Below are positions 25,045 to 38,075 of a DNA stretch of 64,000 nucleotides, one piece after another (within the stretch, counting starts at the first letter, position 1; each line of letters opens with the position of its first letter). The stretch is from the NCBI GenBank assembly GCA_016785225.1, contig JAFBJZ010000653.1:930001-994000 (forward strand). Direction: 5' to 3'. The notes under the pieces are model-generated. The model was not told where the DNA came from and ran no database searches. It was given only the letters and a program-made list of their open reading frames with translations. The position numbers were made by a program, and so were the translations under genes. The stretch comes from Psettodes erumei. Taxonomy: Eukaryota > Chordata > Actinopteri > Pleuronectiformes > Psettodidae.

Positions 25045-25701
25045 CAGCGGTCGCCAACCCATCGATCACCATTGACACGTCGGTCTTTTCACGATTTAAT
25101 GTCGATCTTCTTCAGCTTCCATTTGCACTGTGAACGGGAACATGACTTTGTGTTGGCATTGGTCAAAGACAACAATGCGTGCCTCACCAGCCAGCTGTGC
25201 TCGCAAAGAAAGGGAAGTTGGAATGCCGTCGTGCCACAAGTTCAGCAGGATCATTTTCATATTGTCTCTGTGAGACAAGTGAAAATAAGAAAATCAAAGC
25301 ACGGGACCCATCTGACTGACAGACACCTTGCTGACTGTCACTATTTTGGAACAGTGCATTAACTGATGGGCCGCAGGCAAAACCATCACGATGACTGTGA
25401 CACACTGACTTAAATACAGGGTGTGGTGTTCAATTCTCGCCCTAACTTGATGCCTCAGTTATGAAATTTGTCATAAAAATGACAGCAAATACATTTTCAC
25501 AACTCTGGCATATATTTGCACATTGTCAGTTGTCACATTTATGTTCAAAATGTTTTGGCAGTAAATGATACGATGTGAGTGATTTATTGATTTCTGAAAT
25601 TTTCAAAACTCCTGCCTTTTAGAGTCTAAAAGGTGTGGTAGATCTTTGCTTTTATCTGACATCAAAAGTGATCTTGGCTTAAAAAGGGTTGGTCACCACT
25701 G
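25045..25701 (+). mobile_element. non-autonomous hAT element (657 bp) with transposase C-terminal remnant
   Basis: The ends are inverted and hAT-like. The left end reads CAGCGGTCGCCAACC..GATCAC and the right end GTGATCTTGGCTTAAAAAGGGTTGGTCACCACTG, so both converge on CAGYGGTSRCCAACC plus GATCAC. Between them, one frame near 25273-25340 reads KIRKSKHGTHLTDRHLADC, which resembles the C-terminal end of hAT/ZBED-type transposases. The catalytic core and BED finger are missing, so this is an internal-deletion derivative. The flanking 8-mers (ggatatta and agattctg) are not a clear target duplication, which suggests an old insertion. Confidence -1.
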
Positions 25702-28700
25702 AGATTCTGTGTCTGTAAATGGTGGTTTTACACTTAAAAAAAATAGTAATTTACAATACACATTTTGAAAGGCTGTATTCTCTGAATGAGGTTTTTCTCA
25801 CACTCTGAGCCAGAACCTCCACTTCAGTAGCACTTACATCCACCAAACATATTCCTATCTGTATATTGCAGGTTTTTACTGAGGGGGGTTGTTCATCTAT
25901 CACTGACAGCCTGATTTATATAACATTATATTACTAAACACATGGGGTAAATGTTTTTTTATAGCTGTTGACAGTATTTTTGTGATTTGTGGAGTGATAA
26001 AATCCAAAATCTCCCTTTTGCTCTAATAAAATGAACAAGAATTTTGAACCTGGCTTTGTTCGATCATCAGGTTTCTGTTGAGAAATATCAGGCCACTGAT
26101 CACATATTCAATTAGATAATGGCTCATTTGCATATTAAAAACTGTGAAAAGTAATTGCCTTAATGTAGCATAATTGAATTAATGAAATGATTAATTACAT
26201 AATAATTAACATTTTAAATAATTAAACTGAACTTTAAAAAATTAAAATAATTAGAATTAAAAAAAATTAATAGTTCCATTCATGAGCTCAAGTCATTTAA
26301 ACTGAATGTTTATGTAAATGCCTAAATTCTATTGATTAAAAGTATTGATAGCTTATAAGCTATTCCTCCAGGCATGTTTTACGTTTTGAGCTCTACATGA
26401 TAGAGGCTTATTAAAGGGTCTGTTTATTTCCTGTTTCTCAGAGCAGTCACAGATACACTAACGTGTCCCTTGGTCTTTTTGGATCAGTTTAAAAATGGCA
26501 TTGAAATGTTCTTTTTATGAACACAAAGTTCACGCATTCAGCGGGTGTACTTATTCACTGTGGAAAGAAGGCAAGGTCAAAGTGCATGTTACGCCTCCAT
26601 GGACAGACAGCAATCTCCTAAAAAAAAGTCCACAAAAAAATAAATTTAAAGAGAGAAAGTGTACATGCCTTGTTCCATTTTGTTTCACGTAACTTCTTCG
26701 TAACTGCGGTTGCTATTCACTTCACAAAGCTGTATTTTCTAAACTGAATAAAATCAGTTCAAAAACTTGAACGTACACTGTCAATGGAAAACAACAACGT
26801 ATCATTTTTCTTCATCAATTTAAACACTAACGTGTTTATCACATTGGCGCTGTTTTATACCATAATAGGGCAACATATCCTGGGAGGTACAACTCGTAAA
26901 ATATAAAATATACAAGCTATTAAGATTAAGATTAATGGGAATGTTTTACTTCCAAAAGAGACAAGTAGTAACATTAAATGATGTTTTGCAGTTCATTTCC
27001 CACTCCTTCCTCTTTTCGGGTTAAACAAACCATTCCTGCATATTATATGCAGCAATGCACCTTAACTGATATCAACAGATTTTTATCAATAGAAGCCTCC
27101 TTCAGAATGATTAGGATACATCAAAACGGATTTGAAACAATCTCAGTTTCAGGTGCGCTCGCTGTCTTTTCCTGACATTTCCACCACATCTCATTGGCAT
27201 CGGCGGTGAATGGAACCGGTTCGGGTGTCATCTCGCGTCCTGCTGAAGTCTGTGAGATTCAGCTGCAAGCTCCATAACTCGCTTTGAGCTTTCTTTAGTG
27301 CTGTTGACGTCAACATGGACAATTACTCTTAAAAGCCACAGTGGGATATTTTAGTCACCAAGAATGTATGGTGAACAACACTCCCGCAAGCCAAACTTGA
27401 GTTTCTCCCTCCCTCCTTTAAACCCCCCAGGGCTTTCTGATATAAATGTGTAGTTGCCAGGCAAAAGCTGAGGTAACCCCAGTGACATTAGTACGACATC
27501 ATCAGGCCTATTTTCTCAGACTTTCGCATCCCCTGGAGCCAATGTACAGCTGTTTTAGCTGGTATGGACTCAAGCATGTGATAGTCAGCCGATAGCAAAT
27601 GCAGCTACATGGGACCTGTGCAATAAAATAGACACAAGGCCCGTATGGACGGATAGGGCCGTGCAGTCCAGCGCCGAAGGAAGCCCCTGTCAGATGCGTT
27701 GGACTTACAGCAGCCCCGCAAGATTAGCGCAAGAAGTGCGGCGTCTCGTACTTCACAGTGGACAAGCTCGCCTCTGATGATTTAGACAAACAGTGGCAGG
27801 AGCCACATGTAGAGAGACAGAGACGGTGGGGAAAGAGGAGGAGGAGGCGAAGGCCTCCTCTCTTCCTCTGTGTTTAAGCGCAGACGATTCCTGTCGCCTC
27901 GGGGAAGCAAACAGATACATAAAGGCGGTAAAGAGGCCACTGAGGCATGACGATGGGAGTCTTCAGGAGTCGCTGGCTCTCTGGTGGCGATGTGTGAAGA
28001 AGGGGACAGGGTTTCTTCGGCGAATGCTCGGCAACAAGTGCAGTTTGTCTGCCTTTATTGAATTTCTGACGTGCAGCAGTTTCCGTGTGGATGCAATACA
28101 GACAAAGTCTCCCTTTCCACCCCCTTTTTTTAAGCTTTAAAGAAGCAATCAGTACTATTAAGGCTCTTCCCCTCCACAACCATCAAAATGATCAATGCCA
28201 GTCCCTATTGAGACTTTGCGTGTTAGCTCCCAGGACACTCTGCAGAGGTGAGATTCGACTCAGTCAGCATGTAGACTCAACCTTCACCCCCTCAAATTAA
28301 AAAAAAAAAATCCTATTCTGTTTTATTTTTTTCCATGTTGTTCTGTTCTCAGCATGGCCATTTGGTCAGGTAGTTTATCTCTCAGCAGCAGTGTAAGTAG
28401 TATGACGTAATAGCGCTGCAAAAAACCTCCTGGGGAGGTCTTGGTCCTGCCGTACGAGCCCGGCATCCTGTAGAAAATACATGTACAGCACATCGGATGA
28501 TTCCACCCCGCGGAAGGAAGTTGTGTATCATTTACGATGAGGAGGAAAGCGGAGGAGGTTGGGGTTGAGGCTGTGGTGCCGCGTCTGGCTTTTTCGTGCA
28601 TGGGACTTGCACCACTTTATGGACTCGGATTAAGGGTTTCTTTGTTGTTGTTGTTTGATGGTAATAAAACCTTGTCCAGGGTTTTACATGCACCACCCAA

Positions 28701-29949
28701 CATCCGTGTCTGGCGATAGGCATCAGGTGTCTTACCTGCTCTCGGGTGATTTAAGCATATGTCACATCTCCTCAGTTCCAGCATGTGCTTGAATTAAACC
28801 CTACAAAGGAGAATGTTTTGTATGAGGACATGTTGACTGTATATGCTGTGAATCTACCCATATGGCGCAGACAGAAGCAGCAGAGCTGGCCTGGATTAGC
28901 ACAGCTTGTGGGCAAAAGTCGTAAGTCATACAGTGTTTTCAACACTTTACTGTCTTCACTCTGTACATATAAAACCGGAAGACAAGCATAAATATTTCCT
29001 CTATGAACGCTCAGTCCCACACACAACAGCCTCTCGAACTGGCTGGACATCGTAGAGCCTAGTGATTCCACCTGTCAAAGTTCAGGCAAGTTCTGAAGTC
29101 AAGCTAGAAGAGAAGAAGGCAGATCAGTCCGGTCCAGTCCGACTGAACCACCCACATCGATTACTCCTCCTCAGGTACAACTGGGTTTACACGAGGTTGG
29201 CAAATTTCACAGCCCAACGGAGATGATTAAGGTCATCTAAAGGCTATTGAATCAGGAACAGCTGGACTTCGTGGTAAAAACTTGAAGGTGTTTAGTCTCT
29301 TATCCGAGATGCTTCCTCAGTTATGATGAATTCTGGGTATTTCACCTCTGGGGGAAGTGACCAGTGCTCATTAGTGCTCTTTCGACATTTCGGCGATGGT
29401 CATCTTGGGCTGACGCTACAAACAGGAGCCCTCGGAACAAATCCTTGATACGCTCCTAATATAAAACAGTCATTTTCAAGCTGCTTTGAGGACGCGCATA
29501 TGAAAATGTTAGCCTTGCAGTTCTAAATTCATTGTCGGAAGGAAAAAAAAGACTTTTGAAAGAGAATTGTTTGATGTCTGCAAGGCATTCAGTTTCTCTG
29601 AGGTTAAAGAAATCCGATTAGATTTGTTATTTCAGTACGTTTGAACTTGGGTACAAGGTGGCAACTCAGATAAAAAGAGCCTTGTTATCACTGTGTGTGT
29701 TTCAGAATTTTATTTTTTTTTTCTCTTCTGGCATTCAGCTTGGCCTTACCTGAGTCCTAAGATTTTCAATACAAATTCTCCCCACAGACACAACAGACTG
29801 GCTGCAGTCATATGCTCTTGGGAACTTATTTGAATCACTTGGTTTTATGAGAAATGATATCCCACTCTGGTCTTATTCAGTTTTGTTTAATTATCCTTTT
29901 AGGTTTGTTGTTCATCTCTTTTGATAAATTCTTTCATTATAGTTGTCTT
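25702..29949. other. upstream intergenic DNA, nothing assigned
   Basis: AT-rich to about 27 kb, then more balanced. The 115-codon frame at 27793-28140 is purine-rich and matched by a similarly long frame on the opposite strand, so I do not call it a gene. Confidence -1.
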
Positions 29950-30190
29950 TAACGTACATTTGCCAGGCCCCAACGGTTTCCCCTTTAAAATGGATTTTGC
30001 CGACACTGTGGAATCTTTTAACCTCACTCAATTAGTCGAGGGTACCACTCACTTAAAGGGACACACCCTGGACTTTGCTCCCTCCTCTGGCTTTACTGTC
30101 GATAACGTTGCTATTTGCGAGAGCTTGTGCGTTTCTTTCCCCAAAGCTATTATTTTTAAGGTCATATTTCCACCTCCTGCTCCCAACGTT
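29950..30190 (+). pseudogene. LINE endonuclease-domain fragment
   Basis: The frame includes FNVHLPGP, then SFNLTQLVEGTTHLKGHTLDF and DNVAICES. These match the middle and end of the apurinic-type endonuclease of fish LINEs, where the usual order is GDFN(I/V)H, THxxGHTLDL and SDH. The leading GD is lost, and the SDH catalytic motif has become VSFPKAI. The enzyme would be dead even if expressed. No reverse transcriptase part follows, because a different repeat begins about 40 bases further on. Confidence -1.
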
Positions 30191-30229
30191 TTCCACTTAG
30201 ATTTCCACTTGTGTATTGAATACCCACTC

Positions 30230-30937
30230 TGTAATGGTACAAGAAGTATTCAGATCCTTCACTAAAGCCAAAGAAGCAATACTCCATTATAGAAGTCCTG
30301 AATGAAAAATCCTTCTTGTGAAAAGCATTATTTTTGTTAGATTTTTACTTGTAAACTTAGCAGTAGTTAAGCACTGGTTTGGTCCCGCTAAGTGCTATAT
30401 TCTTATATTCATATATAATTTACATATTCATACTGAGGTACCAGTGTCTAAGCAGCATGTTGCTGTTGCTGTATTTTACATAAAGTTTTATATACAGGGA
30501 CACCAGATAAATCTGAGGGGTCGTGAGATGATTGATGACAGGGAAGAGAAGGAGGAAAAAACAGTGTTCAACAAATCTGTTCTCACTTGTTGGAATTTTT
30601 CCCTCTAATATTTGATTTTTCGGTAAGATACTGGATCATGCGAACATTTGCTGAAATGAAACCATGTGAGATGTGTGGCCCTGACTGCACACTGCTCTTT
30701 CTAAGATGTCAGAAACCAAAGAAGTTTGGAAACCAGCCAGGTTCATCTTTAACAGCGTGGGGTATTTTGAAGTTGTCCATGGTGAAAAACCTTTGTCATA
30801 AAAGTAACTAGTAAATTAAGGTGTCAAATAAATGTAGTGGACTGGAAGTGTAAAGTAATACAAAAATAGTACAAGTACCTCAAATTGTACTTAAGTGCAG
30901 TACTTCAGTAAATACACATAATTAGTTCCCACCACAG
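30230..30937. mobile_element. MITE-like teleost repeat (about 0.7 kb)
   Basis: The left end has GGTACAAGAAGTATTCAGATCC. The right end has GTACTTAAGTGCAGTACTTCAG and TTCCCACCAC. Between them are CACCAGATAAATCTGAGGGG, GAGATGATTGATGACAGGG and TGAAATGAAACCATGTGAGA. I recognise this order as a very common fish interspersed element with CAGTGGTGG-type ends and 'aagtactt' subrepeats. The short open frames inside it are by-products. It abuts the LINE endonuclease fragment. Confidence -1.
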
Positions 30938-33900
30938 CCTCTCTGCTGGCAACTTCAATAAGGCTTTCACAAATTACAAAATCCAAACACAATAACTTTC
31001 TTTAATTGGTAGTACATGTGTTTTTATTCTTTCATTGTTTTCATTTTCATTTTTTAAGCTTCATTTTTGGTGTTGATTAATGGTCTAAATGTTTCAGAGA
31101 AGAAAAAAAAAATGTCAGTTTTACAAATTTTAAAACAATGACAGTTTTTTTTTAAAACAGCGCTAAAACTTGTACTTATATCTGGTTTTAGTCGCGCTAA
31201 TGCAAAGAGTCGGACTAATAAAGTGTCATGTAAACGTACTAAGGGAGACTTTGAAACCAGAGCGAACTGTGCTGAACAGTGCGTGCAGTCTATGTATGTA
31301 TGAATTCATTTATCTCCCTTAGCTAAGAGACTCCCACTCAGTACTGAAAGATATTGGAAAAAAAAGTTTGCACACCCATTAAAACCACAGTTGTCTGTCT
31401 GTGAATACTCTATGATGAAATAATAACATGGTTAAATATTAATCCCTGCATGAATAAATTGTCTTTTCTTCTCTTTTCAACCAAAATAGATAAAGAAGTT
31501 TTCTTCCAGGAACAGATTCCTCAACAGTTTCCACTACAATATTATACAAAGTGCATAGCACTGTGCAGAGAGTCACACATTGAACAAATGAAGGGCTGTT
31601 TCTGATAAAGGCCTTTGCCTTCTAAGTTTCCTTTTTCTCGATTGCCGCCAAGCAATTATCCAAGAAACTTAACTTTTCTTTTCTTTTTGTTTCATCATGA
31701 GAGTCTGACAGGAAATTAAGGATTATGCCCTTTGAGCCATTTGAGCCATTGTAGGGCTTAATATGAAACATCTGGGCTGCGATTAGGGGGTCGCTGACAG
31801 TAGTTTAACGTTGAGCAAAAAGAAAACCAGCAACAGCGTTAAAAGAAACTGAGCATGAGCAGTGGAGTACAGGGACACGGCGCACACAGGGACATAGTGC
31901 TGTGGAAATGCACTTGAATGGTGCTGAAATATGAATTCAGCCGAGTTGGTCACCAGTGGGGCAGTGGTAGCCTTGGGGTTAAAGAGACAACCCTTCAACC
32001 AGTAGGTAGAGGTTCAAATCCCCATACCGGTGGGGACAAACCAATGCAGGCTACTTCTGGAATATAGAATGGGTTGCAGAACTGCAAAGACAAATGAAAG
32101 CAACAAGCATTTCTGCTTCTCCATGTTAAAAATGCCTCCTGAATATGAAATTTGGATTTGTTCCAGATATGCACCTAGTTGCTATGAGAGTTCTATAACC
32201 TGAGTATTAAATTTAAAAAAAAAATGTAAACGATCTGCTCAGGTTCAGTGTGAAGATGTAGTGGCCTCCAAAGCACAAAATAAGCCTTTTAAATACAACT
32301 TCAAGCATGCCAGTACCTGGCAAATATGCAACTGGCAGCCATCTGTAGGGGTTAAAGACATCTAATAGTGTAGAACAAATCTGTTCTGTCCTCAACTTTG
32401 TCTGATGAAGCAGAAGTTTGTTCTTCCACTCTTAGAAATGTTACATAATGAATACCAAGCAGTTTTAAATTGGCTACATTTTTTGGTGTGAATTAAGCCT
32501 TTTAATTGTTTTTGACCCTTCGTGTTCATCCCTTTTTTTTCTCTCCCTCTGCTTCTTTATCTTAAATTGCCAGGGACTTCAACTGTCTCTGTTTTGCATC
32601 AATATTTCCACCCGTCCTTCTCCTTGACCCGCCGCTGATCCTTTCTTCTCAAACAGAGAAGTGCACCTTGCAGCTGTACCGTGTCACCCGTGACTCGCGG
32701 TGAATTTGGATTGATGTGGCCCACGGTTTGTCCCTGGCCTTGGACCGCAGAAATTTCCAGGCGATCCGTTGACCAACTGGGCTTTTGATCCAAATCGCGA
32801 ATGGCAGCTGCCGTGGCGAACAGGCAGACCGACAGATGGGGTGTCACGGGTCACAATATGCACGGGATATCATGAAATCTAAGGTGAATCACGTATTCAG
32901 TGCTGCACCTGGTGTTTCTGTTGTGTATTTCAATCAAAGTATGTCATCAGTGTGATAATAATTAGTGTGTTTTGTTTTTATCTGCCGCAGTTCTCTTACA
33001 AAGCATTCCTTGTGGCACTCCCTCTTTTACTGACTTCTCTGTCTTATCACATAAGCCACGTTGTCATTCATTTCTCTGTTTTCTTTCTTTTCTGTGCCAT
33101 TGCATCAGATCTACCTGACAGTCTCTCAGCATGTCCTAAAAAAAGCACTCAATTGGTTTTAATCTAAGCATCTGATGAGAGCCGGCGTATTGATGGGAGG
33201 AAAAATTGGTGCTGTTGCCATGACTCCGACTGTCATAAATATTGAAATTAAAAAGTCTTAAGAGCGTCAATCCATCCAATTTACTTGCAATCCAACCACA
33301 CAAATCCGGCACATAACGCTGGTGGTGCGGTGCAGGTGATTTCAGGTTTTTGTCTAATTCCGCTTTCCAAACAGACCTAAACAAGTCGCTTTCAAAAGTC
33401 AAAGAAGATTCACTGACAGGGCTGGGCAAATTTCTTTTTGATCCAATATCAAGTAATACAGGGTCAGAATCTGCAATTACTGACACTTCTTCTCATTAAC
33501 ATTGGCTTTTGTCCATCCATGTAAGGGCGAGCAGTGTGTCATGATTTATGTGGTATATGCATTATTAATAGGCTAAATCTTAATACGTTTTAATGAGTGC
33601 TGAATGATGTGAAGTGGTGCCACCTGTGGGACCTGTGTCTGAGGCAAGGACGTTGTCTGGCGAGCAGAACGGAGGCACCTCCCTCTCTCACAGTTTTCAT
33701 TCCCAGATGTAAAATATGCTAAACACAATGCTGCTCTTTTTCGCTCACTGCAACACGCATGTTCCCACCTGATGGCACACGACAGGATGTCAGTTCACCA
33801 CAGCAGAACATTGTTTGCACAGACTGATGAAATGGGTGAAGAAACTGGTGTTATTCCTGTTGACATGAGAATCAATCTTAAATTAAACTAGATGTAATAT

Positions 33901-36599
33901 ATTGAATATGCATATCTTGGGATTGGCCATGCCCTGTTCGCCACGCCTTTATTGGAAGTGTGTGTCTATGATGAACACCACACCCCTGACTCGAAGCATT
34001 TACAGGCCATCTTTTGGCTGCATTGCATCATGGTCCACTGGGGCTGGTAACAGGGGAGAAAAAGTGAATCAGAATCTGATTCTTCAGACCTGACAGAGCT
34101 GACGTTTTCGACGTTGCGGCTGCTGGAAATGTCTTGGCATGATGTCACCAGCTGTCGAACCACCTCGTGGTGGGAGTTACAATGTCTTCAAGAGAGCCTG
34201 TTCTCACCAGTTACGCCGCTGATTGGTCGAGAGCTAGGAATTTGCCACTGGCCATTGCTCTTCTGAAAATAAATCAGTGCAAACAGTGCAGCTTGCTGCA
34301 ACTTTATTGTACGTTGAAGGGAATATTCCTGTAACAAACTGTCCTCACCTTTGTACCTTGTAAACCCATACAGCAAGATTTTCTCCTTTTTTTCAGGAGG
34401 CAGGGATTACTATGTTTGACTGTGCAGTAATTGCTGGAGGCAGTGGCATTTGCGCACAACAATAAAAAGAATGGCTCTCACCTCCTTCGCAGCAAAGAGC
34501 CCTAGAAAAGAATTGGATCATTTGCTGACGCAACTAATTGGACCCGCTTCAGCAGGGGGCTTATTTTCAGGTCACACAGGTGCTCCTGTACAGACGAAAA
34601 AAACAAGTATCTTATTATGATCCATAATTGCGTTGTATCATTAGCTGACCTCTAGCAGCTGCTATAATTATGATAGGAGCATAATAAGATCAACAAAGTC
34701 CATGTTTGAAAAAGTAGGAGCGCATCAATGGACCGCTGTTGGTTTGGTGAAACAAATAACCAATGTTTTATCCCTGACATTTTTTACCCACAACCTTAAT
34801 CACGTGTTTATTATTGTCACCTTAAAGGGATAGTTCTGGTTTTTGAAAGTGGTGCTGTATGAGGTACTGACATATTGTTTATCACCTGCAATCGAGTTTG
34901 GATACAGCCTACAGGAAATCTTTCTTATTTTTAAATAACACTTGGACTGGGCAGAGTTACGATTCCATTATTTTCCCCTCGAATTCGTAATTGCTGCATT
35001 TGAAATGGATTAATTTCGTAAGCACCCGAGTCTCTGATAATCCATCGAAACAATAAATTACAGCAGCTTATCACAGAGGATAAGAATTGTGTTGCTTCCC
35101 ATTCCCTTGTGCTTCTGGGCTGCAATGAAGGGAAAATGTAAATTTTTCACGAGAATCATTTCTTCTGCCTTTCATCTCATGCTTCAGTTCATTTATTAAT
35201 ATTTTGACGGGGGGACGGGGCATCCATCAGTATTCATGATGACATGACAGGTTTTCCTACACTGTGACAGACCGGCCAGCCCCCACTACAGCTCAGGTGA
35301 GCGATGTGCTCACGTGAAATGAAAGTTATGATGAAACTATGTTTATGAGCAAGCTACAAAATGATAGATTAACTGTTAATCATATTCACTGACGTATGTT
35401 GACCTTGAAAGTCCGGTCTTGATTGTCCGGAAATGAAGGTTTGACAAAAAGCTCTGCATCTTGTGGCTTTCATCCGAGGAGGGATTCTTTAGGAATAAAT
35501 TACTTACTTAAATTACTTTATTCATATACAATTATATGGAGAATGTGATTAATTAATTTACTGAATATTGCTTTAATAGGTTCTTCAGTTCGAGAAGAAA
35601 TTAGACTGGCACTGAGTAAAGCGTATATCTCCACCAAGTACCACAGTAGAAACAAACACATTTATATACAGTATAACCTTGGCAGAGGTAATACATACTT
35701 TATATTTCATCATATGAAAATATATATACATCTGTGTCATACTGCCATTATCACTTTTTTTATAACAAAGGGACTTATGTCCACTCATGTACATTATATT
35801 GTGTTACAAACCATTTAAATTATATACTCCTTACAAATATAATGGCATGAACTTTTCAGCACTGGGATTCCCTGCGTAGTTCTCTACCTCCTGAACCGTT
35901 TAAAGAAACAGCCCGATAAGTCCTGGATCTTTCATGACAGAGAACCAAAAACAAAACCCCACAATGCAAAGCATCGCTGTCAGGACCAAAACGAGTCCAT
36001 GACCTTGACCCGCAAAAAGCGGACCGAGACCCCGTGGCGCTCTGCGCGCTGGCCGCGGCCACCGAGAGCCCATTAGCCGCTGGCAGACGGGAGCGGATGC
36101 TGCGGCCCTCGCCGCTCGGTTTGGGGAGTTTCGTTTAATCACGTAATCATAAGCTGTGGGGCATTAGTCTGCGTGATCACGCATGTCTCCGCTCTCCGTG
36201 CTGTGTGAGTCAGCAGAATGGGGGGGGGCAAGTATAGTTATAGCCCAGATGACAAAAGTGAGGGATTAAAATAATTGAGCTCCTGATGAAGACAGTAGAA
36301 AAAATGAATACAGAGAGAGAACTGTCACTGCTGGAGCTTTTATAGAATTCTATAAAAATGACAAAAAACGGTAGGATTAAGAGATTAAGGTCTCTTAGTT
36401 ATAAATAAAGGAGCGTGTAGACAGTTTATAAATGGTTACAATGATTGTGAGGATATGATTCAACGGTAACAGTCAGTGCTTTTAGTTCTGTTTGGTTTGA
36501 TTGGTGCAGCACCAGTGGTCAGTCAGGTCCAGTTGCAGCAAGAGGAACACTCATCAGGGCACTTGAAATAAACTGGGTCTATTTTGCCATCCCTGAATC
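30938..36599. other. upstream intergenic DNA with conserved-element-like stretches
   Basis: No genes. Segments near 33230-33480, 34490-34720 and 34920-35170 have balanced composition and TAATTA/ATAATTATG-type homeodomain motifs, and lack repeats. This is the look of conserved non-coding elements, though conservation cannot be judged from one sequence. A CpG-richer patch is at 36000-36130. Confidence -1.
31955..32035 (+). repeat. tRNA-derived SINE-like fragment
   Basis: GTGGTAGCCTTGGGGTTAA..CAACC is followed by a B-box-like GAGGTTCAAATCC, the spacing of a degraded tRNA-derived SINE head. It does not fold as a functional tRNA: no acceptor stem is apparent. Confidence -1.
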
Positions 36600-36850
36600 G
36601 GACTATTCAAATTTTTCATGCACAATATCGCAAACAGGATGCAAAATTATTTTGACGTGCAATATAACCATCAGTGTGAGCAATAACAGTCCACAAATTG
36701 TAAATAGAAAAGAACTCACTGTTGTATATTGTTTTTTTTTTATTGTTTAACTTTTTACTCATACTTGCATGAGAGCTTCCTTTTTCCTTTTTCTATTCTA
36801 AAATTTCCCAACTTGGGATCAATTAAGTATATCTATCTATCTATTCTGTT
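36600..36850 (+). repeat. LINE 3' tail ending in a (TCTA)n run
   Basis: The segment ends TTTCCCAACTTGGGATCAA followed by TTAAGTATATCTATCTATCTATT. This is the typical end of fish LINE copies ('ggggatnaataaagtatctatctatc'). The AT-rich sequence before it fits the same 3' UTR. Confidence -1.
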
Positions 36851-36914
36851 ACTTTTTTGCAAACTGTAGTCTCTCACCTTATTTTTTCATTTTCTATTTT
36901 TACAGCACTTTCAT

Positions 36915-37010
36915 GTTTGGGGTAACTTGTGGTTTACACTGCTGACTTTGGTGCAGGAGGTTGCAGGCTCAAATCCCAAGAGTGCCCTTAGGCAAAGCAC
37001 TGGTACTGAT
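36915..37010 (+). repeat. tRNA-derived SINE relic
   Basis: CTTGTGGTTTACACTGCTGAC resembles a tRNA-like A-box region. GGTTGCAGGCTCAAATCCC is a degraded B box, and TGCCCTTAGGCAAAGCAC resembles a SINE body. No intact tRNA is present. Confidence -1.
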
Positions 37011-37274
37011 GGAGTCCTCTTAGCACAAGAGGAAGTTGCTATCAGAATAAGATAGAAGAAGAGATAGAGATTGAGGAGGTACAGCGGTGTATCTCAAAAG
37101 AAAAAAGAAAAAATGCTACGGCAAGCCAGGACACCAGGTCAGCTTGGGGGTGGTTTCATCATCACCCCAAATATCAAGATTGGGTACCAAGCCCCAAAGC
37201 CCCAAAGCAAGACAAACTGAATGCAAGGGCAGCCAAGGCTAAACAATGATGATGTACCATTGGCTGATTGGTCA

Positions 37275-38075
37275 CTAAAACCAACCAGCTGATGTATGCA
37301 GTGGCAACAGTAGTCCTAGAGATGCTTGGCTACAAGATGAACAGCATGAATAGTAGCCAGAAGGCACAAGCCCCATGGAGGAGAAGCCTAGAAAAGAAGT
37401 CAGCCTTTTAACAAGCAGGGGTGTGAATGTAAGGAAAGAGCTGAAACACAACAAGCTGGAGACTGCTAAGCAAAGGCTAGCTACCCACCTAAAGAGGTAC
37501 ACAAGAGAGGTAGAGAAGAATACCAAGCTAAGGTCTACTCTCAATGTAACAGGATGCCACCCAGGGCTGAGACTGAGCAACACTGGCAACCTACAACACT
37601 AATACATACAGCAGAGCACCTATTTATTAGCAGCTTATTATTTTATTATTATATGACTGCACTCCACGAACACCTAGCAGCCTGAGATTGCAAGACGAGG
37701 AACACCAACACTGCCTGGACTGACTACAAGAAGGCCTATGATTCGATGCCACACGCATGGATACTGGATACTGTACAACATCAATAGGACCCTAAGAAGG
37801 TTCATCCAGAATTCAATGAGGCTGTGGAACACGACTCTGGAGGCCAACTCAAAACCAATTGCACAGGTGAGCATCAGATACGGCATATACCAAGGAGATG
37901 CTCTGTCCCCCCTGAGGCCTAAACCCCCTCAGCCAGATCATCTCAAAGAGTGGCTATGGCTACCAGTTCAGAAGTGGAACAACCATCAGCCACCTCCTCT
38001 ACATGGATGACAGCTGTATGCGAAGAATGAGCGTGACATTGATTCCCTGATTCACCTGTACGACTGCTGATTGGC
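37275..38075 (+). pseudogene. degenerate non-LTR retrotransposon (LINE) with reverse-transcriptase remnant
   Basis: LINE peptides appear in order but in changing frames. They are VLEMLGYKMNSMNSSQKAQA (about 37310-37370), LETAKQRLATHLKRYTREVE (about 37455-37515), DYKKAYDSMPHAWIL (about 37724-37768), INRTLRRFIQNSM and TTLEANSKPIAQ, GIYQGDALSPL (ending near 37915), the catalytic YMDD box at 38000-38011, and QLYAKNERDIDSLIHLYDC with a stop. Frameshifts separate DYKKAYDS from INRTL and the RT core from YMDD. The 'Y(I)xQGDALSPL...YMDD' set places it in the RT core of a fish LINE, probably an R2-like or other REL-endonuclease group. The element is 5'-truncated and inactive. Confidence -1.

Noticed and set aside
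31955..32035. A tRNA gene
   Set aside because: Only a B-box-like block is present. There is no acceptor stem or cloverleaf, so it is called a SINE fragment.
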